Below, piece by piece: positions 25,314-38,030 of a stretch of DNA of 64,000 bases. Source of the DNA: Magicicada septendecula (lineage: Eukaryota > Arthropoda > Insecta > Hemiptera > Cicadidae). Position numbers and translations under genes: made by a program. The stretch spans positions 338,915,076 to 338,979,075 of the forward strand of contig CM068368.1 of the NCBI GenBank assembly GCA_034769895.1, written 5' to 3'. Positions within the stretch are counted from its first letter, which is position 1. Each line of letters starts with the position of its first letter. Below the pieces are notes generated by a model. The model saw nothing but the letters and a program-made list of their open reading frames with translations, had not been told where the DNA came from and ran no database searches.

Positions 25314-28300
25314 ACACAAGATGCTTTGTTAACTGATGTACCAGTTCACTGCTCTGTCGGCCTTGTTTCTGTTATTTCGTCCTTGTTTTATTTCATTATG
25401 GGCACAAGTAAAATTACTTGAGATGTAGGCTGTAGCCTTTCGGGTATAAAGTTACATCATTTCAACAAAAAGCACAGCCCGATACACTTTTTATTTCATT
25501 CTTTTCACAATGAAGTATGGTTGTATATTTTGTGTATTCTTTGGAAGATGCAAACGATATGTTAAACATACATTAATTAAGCAAATGATGAACTAGAGAT
25601 ACCAGACTCTTAGAAGAGTTGTTTTTCCAGTTTTTATGCTGCCACATTTTCAAACCCCCGTTAACGTCATTTTACAGAAACAAAATACTATTACCGTTAT
25701 TGTTACCAAAATACATGTTCAATAGAGCAAAGGCCTACAGCAGGCGAAAATATTTTATTTGCGTTTACCATAAAAAGTAATTCTTTTGGATCTTGAACGA
25801 CGAAAGCATGCTGAAGACGAAAAATATTCATGTTACTGATAGCTAATGTTGAAGAAGTGTTCAGAGCAGAATTAACATGAAACTTATAATCATTGTTACC
25901 TGAAACTGGATGAAGAACATGTTCGATCGCCAGTTAGGGTAATGTGTCAGATTTTCTTGTAGACATCCACCTTCCAGTGCAATATAATAGTCAAACGTAA
26001 AATCGCAGCAAAATAAAAAAGGCCTGTTGGACTACATATCTGGTGAATGAAGAGTTATTAAGGAACCCGATAGGAGAAATTCTTCCTAAAATTAATACAG
26101 GACAGGGAAACATTCAGTTTTTTATACTTTATCCGACATTCATATCGATTAATTTTGTGTATGAGTGTAGGAAGATATCAATAATTAAAGATTTTATTCA
26201 AATATCCAGGGACCTGAAGAGTGTAAACGCTATGACAAAAACGTTCCACTCTAATCTAGCCGTAAAAAGAATGAGACACAATTGACACGGAAGAGTAATT
26301 GTAAAATACATCAAAGAGAAAAATCATTAGCACCACAACACATAATGAGTACGCTGAGGTATGATAGCTGTCTTGACCGCAATAAAGGAAGAACACACCT
26401 GTCCTTGGCTTCACTTCAGTTCTTGCTCTACAGTATTGTAAACCAAAGTTATTGATTCTGCACTGTGGTCTAATTGACAGTGACCTTTTACTGTACTGTG
26501 TGAAAGGTAATGCCTATTTTATAAATTAATCAGTTAATTTTGTTTCAAATTTGACCTATACAAATATTTACGGAAATGAACTGCATGATCTGGAGGTTAA
26601 CAATACGAGCCTCTCGCTTCTGTTGCTATGTCGAGTTTCACATGAAATCGTATGGTTTTACACCACATGGCGTGAAGACTACAATACGCATTGTATAAGA
26701 AGATAAGAATAAATGTTATGATAATATAGGACCGGAAATGCTTTATTTTTGAGTTATGGCGGGGTAAAAATCTAATCCATATTTCGGTTCCGAAGAAGTA
26801 ATAGTACAATATAAAAACTTCTGAAAGATAAACTATGGGGTTCTGCATGTTGTTTTACCTGAGATATTAAAAAAAGGATTCCAGAGTTCTATCTATAATA
26901 TTTTGCAAGAAATTGCTGGAAAGTATAAAAATTTGAGGCAAAAACACAATTTTTAGGTTTAGCGTAAGTAATTTTGTTAAACTACTAATATACAAATACA
27001 AAATTTTGTAACTAGACTTGTAAAGAGTTTCATTCTTGAAAGTCTGATGTGAATAACGACAATAATTAAAAAGGAACAAATGCTTGAGAAATTCGCCTTC
27101 TGTTTCATAATGACGTACAAAAAATGTTCCGTTCCTGAATGAATTCAAAATAGCAGATATTTTGTTTACGAAACAGGTAAAGTAGTATACAACATTTTAA
27201 TTTTAATTTTGTAATATTCTAGTATCTCTGCATCTTTGCCGCGTAGTGCAATGTTTTAGTAAGAAGTGGCCAATTAATTGTTAATCAGTTATACCTATAC
27301 CGTGACCACATATTGACTGACAATCTATGCTGAACATTTGAACACACGCAGAATCAGTGAGAATTGCGGCTTGATACCAACACATGTAACAGTTGCTTTA
27401 ACTCGTATTTGTAATCAGTAGTTGTAAAGGTACGCAGTGATTCGCGTTAATCCATGCACGCAAGTCAGAGGTGCTGCACTCGCTTCACATCAAATTTGAT
27501 ACAATTCACGGAAACTTAGTGTTCGCCATTCACTAGTTTGTGGTATTTTACGTTAGCTATACGTTCTTTATACACCTTTAGTAAGACTACGTTCAATTGA
27601 TTGAAGTATACTTTCAATTTCATCTTCATGTTCTTGTTATCGTTCAGATAAAATATGAATCCAAGAAGCAGTACAGTATATTTTGATGCAAATGATTAAA
27701 CATCTCTACAAAGTACCTTACGGTCTAGAAAGTACCTTACTGTGCGTGTAGGATAACTTATCGTTATTCTACAACTCAAGCTCTTGCATTTCCATTGCAA
27801 AATCTTATGCACGTAAACCATATCACAATAACAGAAATGAATTAATAAATCAGGCACATTAAAATTTCAATTGAAATATTATTTTAGTTCTTTAAACATA
27901 AATTACATTTATATTTTAATTACAAACAAATGTAACTAAATCAAAACTAAATTCTTACAGGCCCAGATTAAATTGAAGACTATAATCAACATGCTACTGT
28001 GGATTCAAATTTTTAGAATAAATTTTCAGTCAGTGAGTGCTATGGTATAATAGATAAAGAGACAGTTGGCTCTTTAATATTATAAAACATTTCACTGCTC
28101 AGAAAAATTCCTAGAATCTACTCGAATAAGAAAAAGGAAAAGTTGACACAAACAACAAAACAACCGGATGAAAAAACCAGTATGCTTAAAAAGAAACAAA
28201 AATTACATTTTTTGATAAGCTTTTTCCTTAATTCTCCAATCCTTGAAAATTTTATTTGAGGAAATGGCTTTCCGATGAAAATAATGAAGACAGTTACAAG

Positions 28301-28597
28301 TAACTGCTTTAGAAGATTACTTACCAAGAAAGTGATTTTAGTTAGATTACTTACTCGTTTAGTTAAATTATACCACTCATGTGAATGAATCCGAAATATA
28401 TATTTTATTTTTGTATGCCTGAATATAAAAATGTAAGTAATACATGCACTATACGGTCATACACGTTCGGAAGCAAATTTTTTTGTTCAGTATAATTTGT
28501 ATATGCATCCATTCGCAGTGGGACGAACATACACGTGCGCAATCTCTCACACGCGAGCGCGGCGCGCGCGCACACACACACACACACACAAACACAT
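24671..28597. other. AT-rich DNA with CA microsatellite, no gene seen
   Basis: A degenerate tandem of about 30-bp units containing 'CACATGGTTATGAAA'-like words lies at 24905-24990. A (CG)n(CA)n microsatellite lies at 25250-25311, and a second CG/CA tract at 28550-28591 abuts the Penelope-like remnant. Open frames at 26043-26285, 26597-27148 and 28118-28327 look like translated AT-rich DNA. No exon can be supported. Confidence 0.45.
25250..25311. repeat. (CG)n(CA)n dinucleotide microsatellite
   Basis: A short CG run followed by TTA and about 24 CA units. Confidence 0.95.
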
Positions 28598-29400
28598 GTA
28601 TATTTAATTAACAAGCTCCATAAAAATATAAAATTTACTTTAGAGCATGAAACTAATAATAAATTAAATTTTTTAGATGTAACTATTATAAATAACCATA
28701 ACAAATTTGAATACAGTAGGCCTATATCCAGAAAACCTACTCAAACTTCATTAGCCTAATAATTCCAAAAAGTTCAATTTATCCTTTTCAATACAAATAT
28801 CACATTTAATTCTATGATATATAGAATGAATAATATTCGTTTAAATAAATTTGAAATACAAAAAGAAACGAAAATTATGTACGATATTGCTATAAAAAAT
28901 AGATCTAACCCCAAAATTATTGATAACATAATAAACAAAATTGTTCACAAATTCTGAACAATTCTTTCAATAAAAACACATAAAAAATAAAAATATTAAA
29001 TATATTAATTTCACATACATAGGCACTATTAACCATAAAATTACAAAATTATTCAAAAACCAAAATATAAAAATTACCTATAACAGTAATAAGACAGATT
29101 TTGACAGACTAAAACCTAAAACACTGAAATTAATTCGTATATAAAATTGAATGCCCTGACTGTAACAAATTTTATGTACGTCAAACTGAAAAACTTTTAA
29201 AATAAAGATATATACAACACCGTAATTCATATTTAAAACCTGACATATACAAATCAAATTTAGCTACACACTCAATTAAAAACAAATACACATTTTCAAA
29301 TATAAATAATATCAATATATTAAAAATTCAAATTAATACGAAAAATGATAATATTTTCAAAATTACTAATTTTATAAAATAATAAATATTTATACTATAT
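28598..29400 (+). pseudogene. decayed Penelope-like element: RT C-terminal part and GIY-YIG endonuclease remnant
   Basis: At about 28606-28759 the + strand encodes IKFTLEHETNNKLNFLDVTI followed by NKFEYS and RKPTQTS. This is the FLD-type and YRKPT-type block that lies downstream of the RT catalytic site in Penelope-like retroelements. About 400 bp further on, at 29143-29190, the third frame reads YKIECPDCNKFYVRQTEK, the start of a GIY-YIG endonuclease as fused to RT in this class. It then continues through a stop to KPDIYKSNLATHSIKNK. The order RT then GIY-YIG is correct for the class. The frame is broken repeatedly and the interior is very AT-rich, so it is a pseudogene. Two of the breaks coincide with TAGGCCTA (28717) and TAGCCTA (28752). 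A possible 3' terminus lies near 29520-29560. Confidence 0.78.
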
Positions 29401-32400
29401 TTTACAATTAATTATATAATATATTTTTACATACATATATACAACATTAAATCTAGTCTACATACAAAACAGCTGTTTTGAACAATTGATTTTTTAAATG
29501 TTTAAATTTATTAATTTATATATCAGATGATGATAGTTAAATAATATTGAAATATTGTAATATTCACAAAATACTAAAAATATATTCTTGTACAAAAAGT
29601 GTTATTATTAGTAATAATAATTTAAAAAAATATATATACAAGAGAAACTGAGCAAATATGAATATATATACACATATAGATGTATACATCGTAACAAATC
29701 TGTCTAGTAGCAGGTTTTTAACTGAACCGTATCCTCTGGAGTCTCTTGTTCATCTCTCTTCAACTCTGAGTGGTACTTCCTCTCCTTCAGATCCATCAGC
29801 ATTTTCTTTTTAACGTTTCACTTTTTCGCATTAATGATTAATTTTTCTACAGACACATCGTTCTCAGAATGTTCTTCTTATGTATGTTCGTATTTTCATC
29901 AACAGTTTGTGCCATTATAGGTTTCAATTTACACGTATTCTCAATTTTCGAAGTCAAAATCTAATACGTTGTTGACTTCGTATTCGATGCAATATCTATG
30001 GTAGTTCGTCGTCTTCCATTCTGCTTACACGATCTTTCATTTTTGGTACAACGATAAATTTTTGCCACAGCCACAATTTTGTTTTTTCGTATGTCTTCGT
30101 TACTTTTCTATATTCTTTATCATCTGTCCTACTCAATGAGCTTAGCTTCTCCTTCTTCTTCTGTTTCTGAATACCTTTGTTCTTTTCCAAAACACTAGAC
30201 TCATTTTCGAATAGTACATACATTAACACAATAAAAGTACTGTATAGGATATTTGATCAAACTGACGACTTCGTTTTCCATTAAAAACAGCAATTTCTTG
30301 GCCTTCGACTGTTCCAGTTCACTAAAGTAATAGCGGGTTCACAGTAAAATTAAAGTGAGCGTCACAATCAAGGTTCTTGTTGGAAAGTGCGCTGTACTAA
30401 AACAAACCTGATTAATTTATATCGGCCTACTTTACTGATTGCTTTCAACATTTGCCTGAGACTTCTGTTTTCTCATATTCGACAAAAGTGTTGTTGTTTA
30501 TTATTCATTAGTTAATTTTACAGTTTAGTTTCGAGAATTACTTATCTAATTCTCAGAACTGCAGTTGGTAGTAATCGTTGCATTTAACCTACATTTGACA
30601 CACTCAAATTTAAGCTTCTCATGTCTATTAAATAAATTCCTAAAGTTAGACATTGGAGCGCACGCACATACGTACATGTCATTACATCGGTTTATCCTAA
30701 TGGCAACAATATCATCACTGCTCCTTGCTACTTCTACTTCGCTGTTGATATTTGCCGATCTCGGGATTACTCGCATTTCTCAAGCAGTTTACTGACTTTT
30801 CCGTATTTTTTTCCTCTACTGTCAGTACACTTTAGGCTTTCAGCAGGTCGGTTATACTGTGCATTTTAGGCTTTTACTAATAGTTACTTCAATACACTGA
30901 TTGAGTCACTTTTTAAGACAAATTTATATTTCACGATTCGGTGTAAGATATTATGGAGACGTAATTAGTTATTGAAAAGAGAGAAGAATAAAATCTGAAA
31001 TTCAATGTTTGAATATACTATTTTAGATTTAGATTTGAATATTTAGTTTAAAATAAATGAATTAGAGTATAAGATTAAAATTTGAATATATACATGTGCA
31101 CAAGGACCTACAACTCAAGAAAAAGAAAAATTGTAGGAAGATTCATGGACACGGGAAAACTTAGAATCAGAATATTTATTTTGTTTGTACGTAGAAGTTG
31201 GATGTCTTTATTTAGTTTTTGTAAACCCCATAAACTCGGATGCGTTTGTGGAGTCGTAAGAGACAATCAAGTTAAAAGGTTTATAATGTGGAAAGTTCGT
31301 ATGTTACTGTAAATACAGGCACCTAGAGAGAATAATTGAATCTCATGATACGTACAATAATGCTGCAACGAAGATGAGGATAATTTGCACAACAAACACG
31401 GTACCTTTGGCGGGTCCTTGAAGCGCAGAGACTGATGTTCGCTCGACGCTTTCGACACCGCTGACGATGCGCGCACGGCTTTTAATGATGCAGCATAATG
31501 TATTATACTGTTGTTTTAATGCCGGCAAACAATACCGCACGGTATAATTACAAGACTGTGTTTATTTTAAACGACCGCTTGCGGAAACACAGTTATTGTT
31601 AATAAACAACAGATTCTGTTATTTGATAATACGCATCAGCAGAGTTGTTGTGTAAATATAGTAATTACAGAGTAAACAGTAAATAGATTTGTAGGAAGTA
31701 AATATTTCATGATACATAGAAACAAAATGTATAAATGTTTTAGCGTGTGATTAAATTTGGAAAAATAGATGAGGTTACAATATTTTACAGGTTCTGATAA
31801 GTTATGTTCGTGAATGTTATAATCACTATGTTAAGTGAAATCTACATTAATATATAGGTAAAGAAATATTTATTAACAGAACCTATTCATAAATACATTA
31901 TATTCATACACTTCCTTTACTGTACAGGAAAGTGATGGTGTCGGTAACACAAGTTTACAATATGATACTGGTTGGTAGTAGGTTGGTGTAATAATACAAT
32001 AGGTTGGTAACTTGTTATGTTAGTGTAAATATTTATCACTAATGCAATTCATTACGATGTTAAAATATAATTAGATAATTAAACGTTATCACATTGAGCA
32101 CACAGTTGATTAAAACAGAATGATTCCTGTTTGTTCGTATCACCAGATTTTTAACGTTTGTTTTTTTGTATGAAGATAGAAAGATGAGAGAAGACTATAG
32201 GTACCTTATAATTTTGGTGCTATAATTGGATACTTTTTAAAATGAATTGTTAAAATTACTTTGTAAAAATGGTTTTTAAAATTAATGCACGCTCCCTTGC
32301 ATAGAAGACCTCAACTTTAATTTCGCCCTTAGAATAAATAAATAGACAGGAAACCCGATGCAATTAAGGAGACAGGATTATTTGAGGACTTATAAGCATA

Positions 32401-32560
32401 TTATGGGTTTCCAGTTTATAACATTAATTGATATACTTAGGATTCTCACTTTTCTTAGAGCACTGGAGGCTGGTTGACGTATGAATGAAATTCGTTATTT
32501 ATAAAATCATTCTTTATAAATAATGTTGGTTATCTAACTTACACTTTGATATGTAGTATA
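29401..32560. other. no supported gene; lysine/glutamate-rich minus-strand ORF noted
   Basis: Mostly non-coding. A minus-strand open frame at 29996-30229 (77 aa from a non-verified start) is rich in Lys, Glu and Asp. A further minus-strand piece near 29715-29790 contains the acidic EGEEVPLRVEERDEQETPED. They could be remnants of one charged, low-complexity coding region, but no domain is recognised and stops separate them. A GC-richer patch at 31380-31500 has no clear exon. Confidence 0.3.
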
Positions 32561-33034
32561 TGTTGCGTCTTAGACGCTCTCGATGAATCTTAAGTTGGTC
32601 TTAGAACGCTGCTTGTCGTGCTGGTGTGAAATGAAATGATGAAGTGGACTGTATATATTCTTGAGATAATAGTTTATTGAAAATTAACAAGACATAATTG
32701 CTGGCGCGTGCAGTTTTAGCGAGGCATAAATGCCGGAGAATTAATATAGAATTAAATATTGCAAACACATAACAGTGTGTAGAGGCCGAGATCGCCTAAG
32801 TAAATTATCGCATGATGATCATGCTAAACTTATGAAATATTGAAACTTTATGTAGCCGTGGCTAGCGAACAAGGCGTGTTGCCTGTACGGAGTCTTGCAA
32901 GGAACTAACTTAAATTTGGCTGCTGCTAGACTGTATCAAACCGGCAGCAGATAGCAGGAGAAAAATGACGTCACTACACGCACCTGCAATGCGGCATTTT
33001 ACAGTACAAAGTTTACATAGGTACAAAGTTTACA
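32561..33034 (-). repeat. 3' LTR of BEL/Pao copy 2
   Basis: 474 bp. Read on the minus strand it starts TGTAAACTTTGTACC and ends GACGCAACA. The first 17 bases are nearly repeated in tandem at the start of the LTR. A TGACGTCA word and an AATAAAC polyadenylation-type signal are present. It carries the terminal GCAAC pentamer that the 5' LTR lacks. Copy 1 also ends GCAACA, so the 5' LTR has probably lost these five bases. Confidence 0.93.
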
Positions 33035-34058
33035 TACTGCCCGCACAAAATCGGGGCGATTTTGCAACTTAAGTCATTGTGTGAATAGTACATGGTAATT
33101 GACATTACATGATAACAAATTCAATAATAAATAACAATTGCTAATACAATAACACCGACATAACAATTGACATGTATAACAGTAGAGCAATGACACCAGA
33201 AAATTAATAGTAGATAACAATATGATTAACATACCAAATTCATGTAAGGATACATAATACATAATGATTTACGTTACATAGTAATAGAACAATGATAATA
33301 AAATTCACAACACATAATAACATGGTAATGATACACGATAATACAATAATCAGGCAGACATAATAGTTGGCAGTACATAATAATAGGATAATGATCACAA
33401 AAAATTCAATAATATGTAACAGGTAATAATACAATGACAAAGACATAATAACTTTACATGCATGATATTGGAATAACAATCCTCAAAAAATTCAAAATAC
33501 ATAACCATAGAAGAATACAATAGTAAAAGACATAATAATTGATACAATAATATTAGAATAATAATACCCCAAAATTTCAAAAATACCCAAAAACATGATA
33601 GTGATACACAATAGTACAATAGACATAATAATTATTATCAAATGTTATACACAAAGGCAATACATAATATACTTGAAAGCTTTATACATTAAATTGACCC
33701 TGACATAAAAATCTGTAAATAACAAAATTAATTAAGCCATCAGAAAACTCAAAAGCAAACAAAACAATTCCTGTGCTAGAAAATGTACAAAATAAAAACT
33801 CATGATAAAAACAAAGGTTCTTATGTAACTAAACATGATCTTTCTTGAAGCATTAACATATGTTCAGTAAATAACTACATTTAATTTTTAACAAAACTCA
33901 AGTAATACCCTTAATTTATATAAAAGGAAACATCCTCAAAACTGATTCAATATGGTAATACAATAATAAAAACTTAATAATGATATAATAAAAACAACAA
34001 ATATAAAGTATGATAAAGGTTCGATACAATGATGCATGTCGCATGAATGCTCATGCAA
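33035..34058 (-). other. BEL/Pao copy 2, 3' noncoding region
   Basis: About 1 kb of AT-rich DNA dominated by ATTATTGTATTAT-like words on the minus strand, lying between the pol stop and the LTR. The palindromic block at 33047-33063, followed on the minus strand by GTGCGGGCAG, sits directly before the LTR as in copy 1. The small open frames at 33074-33619 are translations of this low-complexity DNA and are not genes. Confidence 0.7.
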
Positions 34059-37000
34059 TTAGTCTGAGGCCACTGGAAGTGGACATAATTTATGAATGGG
34101 TCGACGTAGGATACCATTTGCGGTGCGAACATCCGCGACGCGCACTATTGAATCCTGACCCGAATAGACATTCGTGACTACCCCGCGTTTCCAGTGAAGT
34201 GGGGGGGGGGAATTGTCATCTAAAATAAGGACGAGTTGTCCGGGAGTCAAATTTTTTGACGCGATGCGCCATTTGTGGCGTTGTTGTAACTGGTGCAAGT
34301 AATCTTTCGACCACCTGTTCCATATAGATTGGGTGAATCTTTGGAGCAGCTGCCATCTACCCAGACGACTAATATTGACTTGGGAATAGTCAGGTTCCGG
34401 GAGTGCAGTGAGCGGAGAACCAACCAGGAAGTGAGCTGGGGTTAAAGCTTCGGGGTCCCTAGAGTCATTGGAGATGGCGAACAAAGGGCGTCAGTTGAGG
34501 CAGGATTCTATTTGAGTTAGGATAGTGTAATATTCCTCAAACGTAAGAAGGGTACCGCCAACAACGCGCCGCAAATGGAACTTGACGCTCTTGACTCCGC
34601 TTTCCCACAGGCCACCGAAATGAGGTGCTGAGGGGGGAATAAAGAGCTATTTGATGCCTTGGGCAGCGGTAAAATCCTGGGTGGACTGTTCAAACCCATT
34701 AGATTGAAAAAGTTTGTATAATTCGTGAAGTGTGCTACTGGCACGACGAAAGTTTGTACCATTGTCGGAGAATATCTGATCAGGGATACCTCTACGCGCT
34801 ATAAACCGTTTTAATGCTGCTATGAAGGCGTCTGAGGTAAGGTCTGAGACTAGTTCCAGGTGAATAGCTTTAGTGACCATGCATATAAATAGAGCAATAT
34901 AAGCCTTTGACGTCGATTTTGAACGCTTCCCGCCATGACGTATAAGTACGGGATCGGCATAGTCGACTGCAGATTGGGAAAATGGCTTAGCAGGCGTAAC
35001 CCGGGAATGGGTTATTGACCTAATAATTGGCTTGTACCCCTAGCACGGAATCGAAAACAAGTGATACATTTATGTATTACTGAACGTATATAAGATTTAT
35101 CATTAATTATCCAATATTTCTGCCGTAGAGAAAACTGAGTCAATTGTACACCAGCGTGTAGTAAGCGAAGATGCTCGCTTTGTATGATTAATTTGCTGAG
35201 ATGAGAATGCGGGTGGAGTATGGTTTGGTGTTTGCTCTCATAGGTAAGCTGGGAGTGCTGAAGGCGTCCTCCCACGCGTAATATTCCTGTCTTGTCCAGA
35301 AAGGGGTTAAGTGAAAGAATTTTACTATTATTAGGGATGCAGCGTTGTGCCTCAAGTTCCTTAATTTCGATGCTAAAGTGCGATTGCTGGGACTGGCGAA
35401 TAAAAACCAAAAGTGTATCATGTAACTCCTGGGCAGTTAAAAAGGAAGCGTCCCTATCAGCTATGGGGAGCCTAGAGTTCCGAATGAATCGACGGCAATA
35501 CGAAAATACACGAAGGAGCCTTGAGAGCGATGAGTAGTTTTCAAAATAACTAGACGCAGATGAAGCGACAATCAATGAGGTTTGGACCTGCTTACGTTGT
35601 TCCTGCTCAAGATCGGGATGAGTGCAGGGAGAATGGGCATCGAAGGCACAGATGGGCCATGATGATGACTCATGGGACAACCAGGATGGACTATGCCACC
35701 ATTGTGGGTGACCGTGTAAAACCCGAGGGAGACAATCACGCGATAAAATGTCGGCAGGGTTGTCCATTGACGAGACATGATGCCAGGTACCCCTTGTAGT
35801 GAGACGCTGTATCTCCGCAACACGGTTGGCGACAAACACCTTCCATCTGGAAGATTGCTGGTGGATCCAGTGTAAGGCTATCATTGAGTCCGAGTAAAAA
35901 TATAAGTCGTCGAATTTGTAACTCACGGCATCTATAACCTTGGAAGCCAACTGTGCCAACAAGAGGCAGGCGCAAAGTTCAAGCCTGGGTAATGTTATCT
36001 GCTTCAAGGGAGCGACTCTAGATTTAGAACATAACAAGTTTGATGAGATGACGTAGTTTGAATAGACCGTACGCACATGAATACAACACGCGTAACCTTT
36101 TGCTGACGCGTCGGCAAATCCATGGAGCTGGAATGAAATGATTTGCGAATTATTCAAACTCTTTACAGACCTTGGAATTTTAAAGTAAGTGTCTGAAATC
36201 AGCTGAGAATAAAGCTCTACCCACTGATTAGATAATGAATCTGATAAGGGTTCGTCCCAACCTGTACCTGTTAACCACAATATCTGCATGAAATGCTTAC
36301 ACCAGAATGTAACCGGGCCAATGAGTCCCAAAGGGTCGTAAATTCCTGCGATAACTGATAAGATCCTCCTCTTGTTGAATACCTATACATGGACATGCAT
36401 TTGGACACTATATACGAAACTATCTTCGTCAATGTTCCATTGAATACCCAAAGTACGCACAGTTTGATTTTTGCTAAAGTAGAGGGAAGAATGAGCGTGC
36501 GAAGCTATAATGGTCTGATTATTGGAAAACCATTTATGCAAGGTAAAACCGCATTGGCTTAATAAATCTGTGATGTCGGATTTCATTTTAGCTAGGATGT
36601 GCGGGTTATCTGAACCGGTCATGAGATCGTCCACATACAAATCGTTTGCGATGGCTGAGAAAGCTATAGGGTGTTTAGTTTTATTTTCCTGGGCTATTTG
36701 AGCCAGACATCTTGTACCAAGAAATGACGCACTTGCAGTCCCATATGTGACTGTCCTCAAGGCGTAATGTTGGAGTTCCCTATGGGGGGCGTCGCGCCAG
36801 ACAATACGCTGCAAATTAGAATCCTTGGGATTAACTCAAATTTGACGATACATCTTCTCAATGTCCGAAATGAGGACATATCTGTGAGTGCGAAACCGAG
36901 ACATAATAGAGAAGAGATCCTGCTGGACCGTGGGACCAACCATCAATGTGTCGTTCAAAGACAAATTGTTTGTTGTTTTGGCAGAGCCGTCGAAAACAAC

Positions 37001-38030
37001 TCGCAATTTGGTAGTTATACTAGAGCCTTTAAAAACTGAGTGGTGCGACAAGTAAAAAGTGTGACTGGTTAACTGACAAATCGTAAGCATCAAGCAAAGA
37101 CATGTGACCAAGAGTTAAATATTCATGCATGAATGCGCTATAGTCTTTGTGAAGAGCAGGGTTCTGCTTGAACTTGAGTTCCAGTGCTTGAAACCTGCGG
37201 ATAGCTCCGTGAAGAGAATCGCCCAAATGAGAATTGTATGACCTGCGAGGTAGGGATACCACAAATCTGCTATCATTATTTCGGAAAGTATTAGATACAA
37301 AATGACTTTCGCATTCCGAGTCCTCAACGGAGGGAGCACGAATAGCAACGTCCTCTAACTTCCAGAAGTCCTTTAGTTGCGAGGAAATGGCATTATTATC
37401 TTAACATGCTATGAATGATGAGACAGGTTTTGTCATGTCGACATTAAATGGCAAGTTACCCGCGAGAATGAATCCCAATTTTGTCTCCTGTATTATGGGA
37501 AAATGTGGGCTACGGATGAATTTGACAGGTTCAATTAATTGTAAGTAATACTGAGCACCAAGCAATAGGTCGATTTGCGAAGAGAAGTTCAGTTGTGGGT
37601 CGGCCAGGAATATGCCTTTTGGTAAATTTAGGGATGAGATATCAAATGATTCCGCTGGGAGATTATTCGTGATACTGGGAAGCACAGCGCAATGTATGTT
37701 TAAACTAAAATTCTTATAACGTGAATGCAACCTTACCCTTGTACTGAAGTCAGCTTGAGATAATAAATTATTTATACCGGTGATGGGTAATTGAGATTTA
37801 ATTAGTTTTAGACCCATGCGACGTGCGAAATTCATGGTGCAGAAGTTAGCCTGCGATCCTGAGTCAAATAAAATCCTTACTGGGTGCTACCTACCGGCAT
37901 GGTCAGTTGTCATGCAGACGGCAGTGGATAATAAGATAGATTTGTTTGTTTGCAGTTTCAATGAAAATTGGTTGTTCCTACACGAGGCGTTATTGCCTGA
38001 TACGTGGATCATTGTTTAGCGCATGTCCTG
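34059..38030 (-). pseudogene. pol: BEL/Pao protease-RT-RNase H-integrase, multiply interrupted
   Basis: Reading leftwards, a retropepsin-type DSG active site lies at 37858-37866. A Pao protease body follows at 37401-37835, with the RT palm near 36,870. The intact catalytic motif YVDD is near 36630-36645. RNase H (FADAS) is near 36,110, zinc-binding integrase near 35,050-35,190, the integrase SDNG motif near 34,770 and the C-terminal DUF5641-type domain at 34059-34400. In-frame stops occur at 37887-37889 (TAG), 37401-37403 (TAA), 36836-36838 (TGA), 36383-36385 (TAG), 34647-34649 (TAG) and 34491-34493 (TGA). Frame changes lie near 37,070 and at about 35,010, where one base is missing relative to copy 1. 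The longest intact piece is 35012-36331. No functional polyprotein can be made. Confidence 0.9.

Noticed and set aside
33074..33619. Minus-strand hydrophobic Cys/Leu/Tyr-rich frames resembling membrane proteins
   Set aside because: They lie in the AT-rich 3' noncoding region of a BEL/Pao element and translate its simple words.
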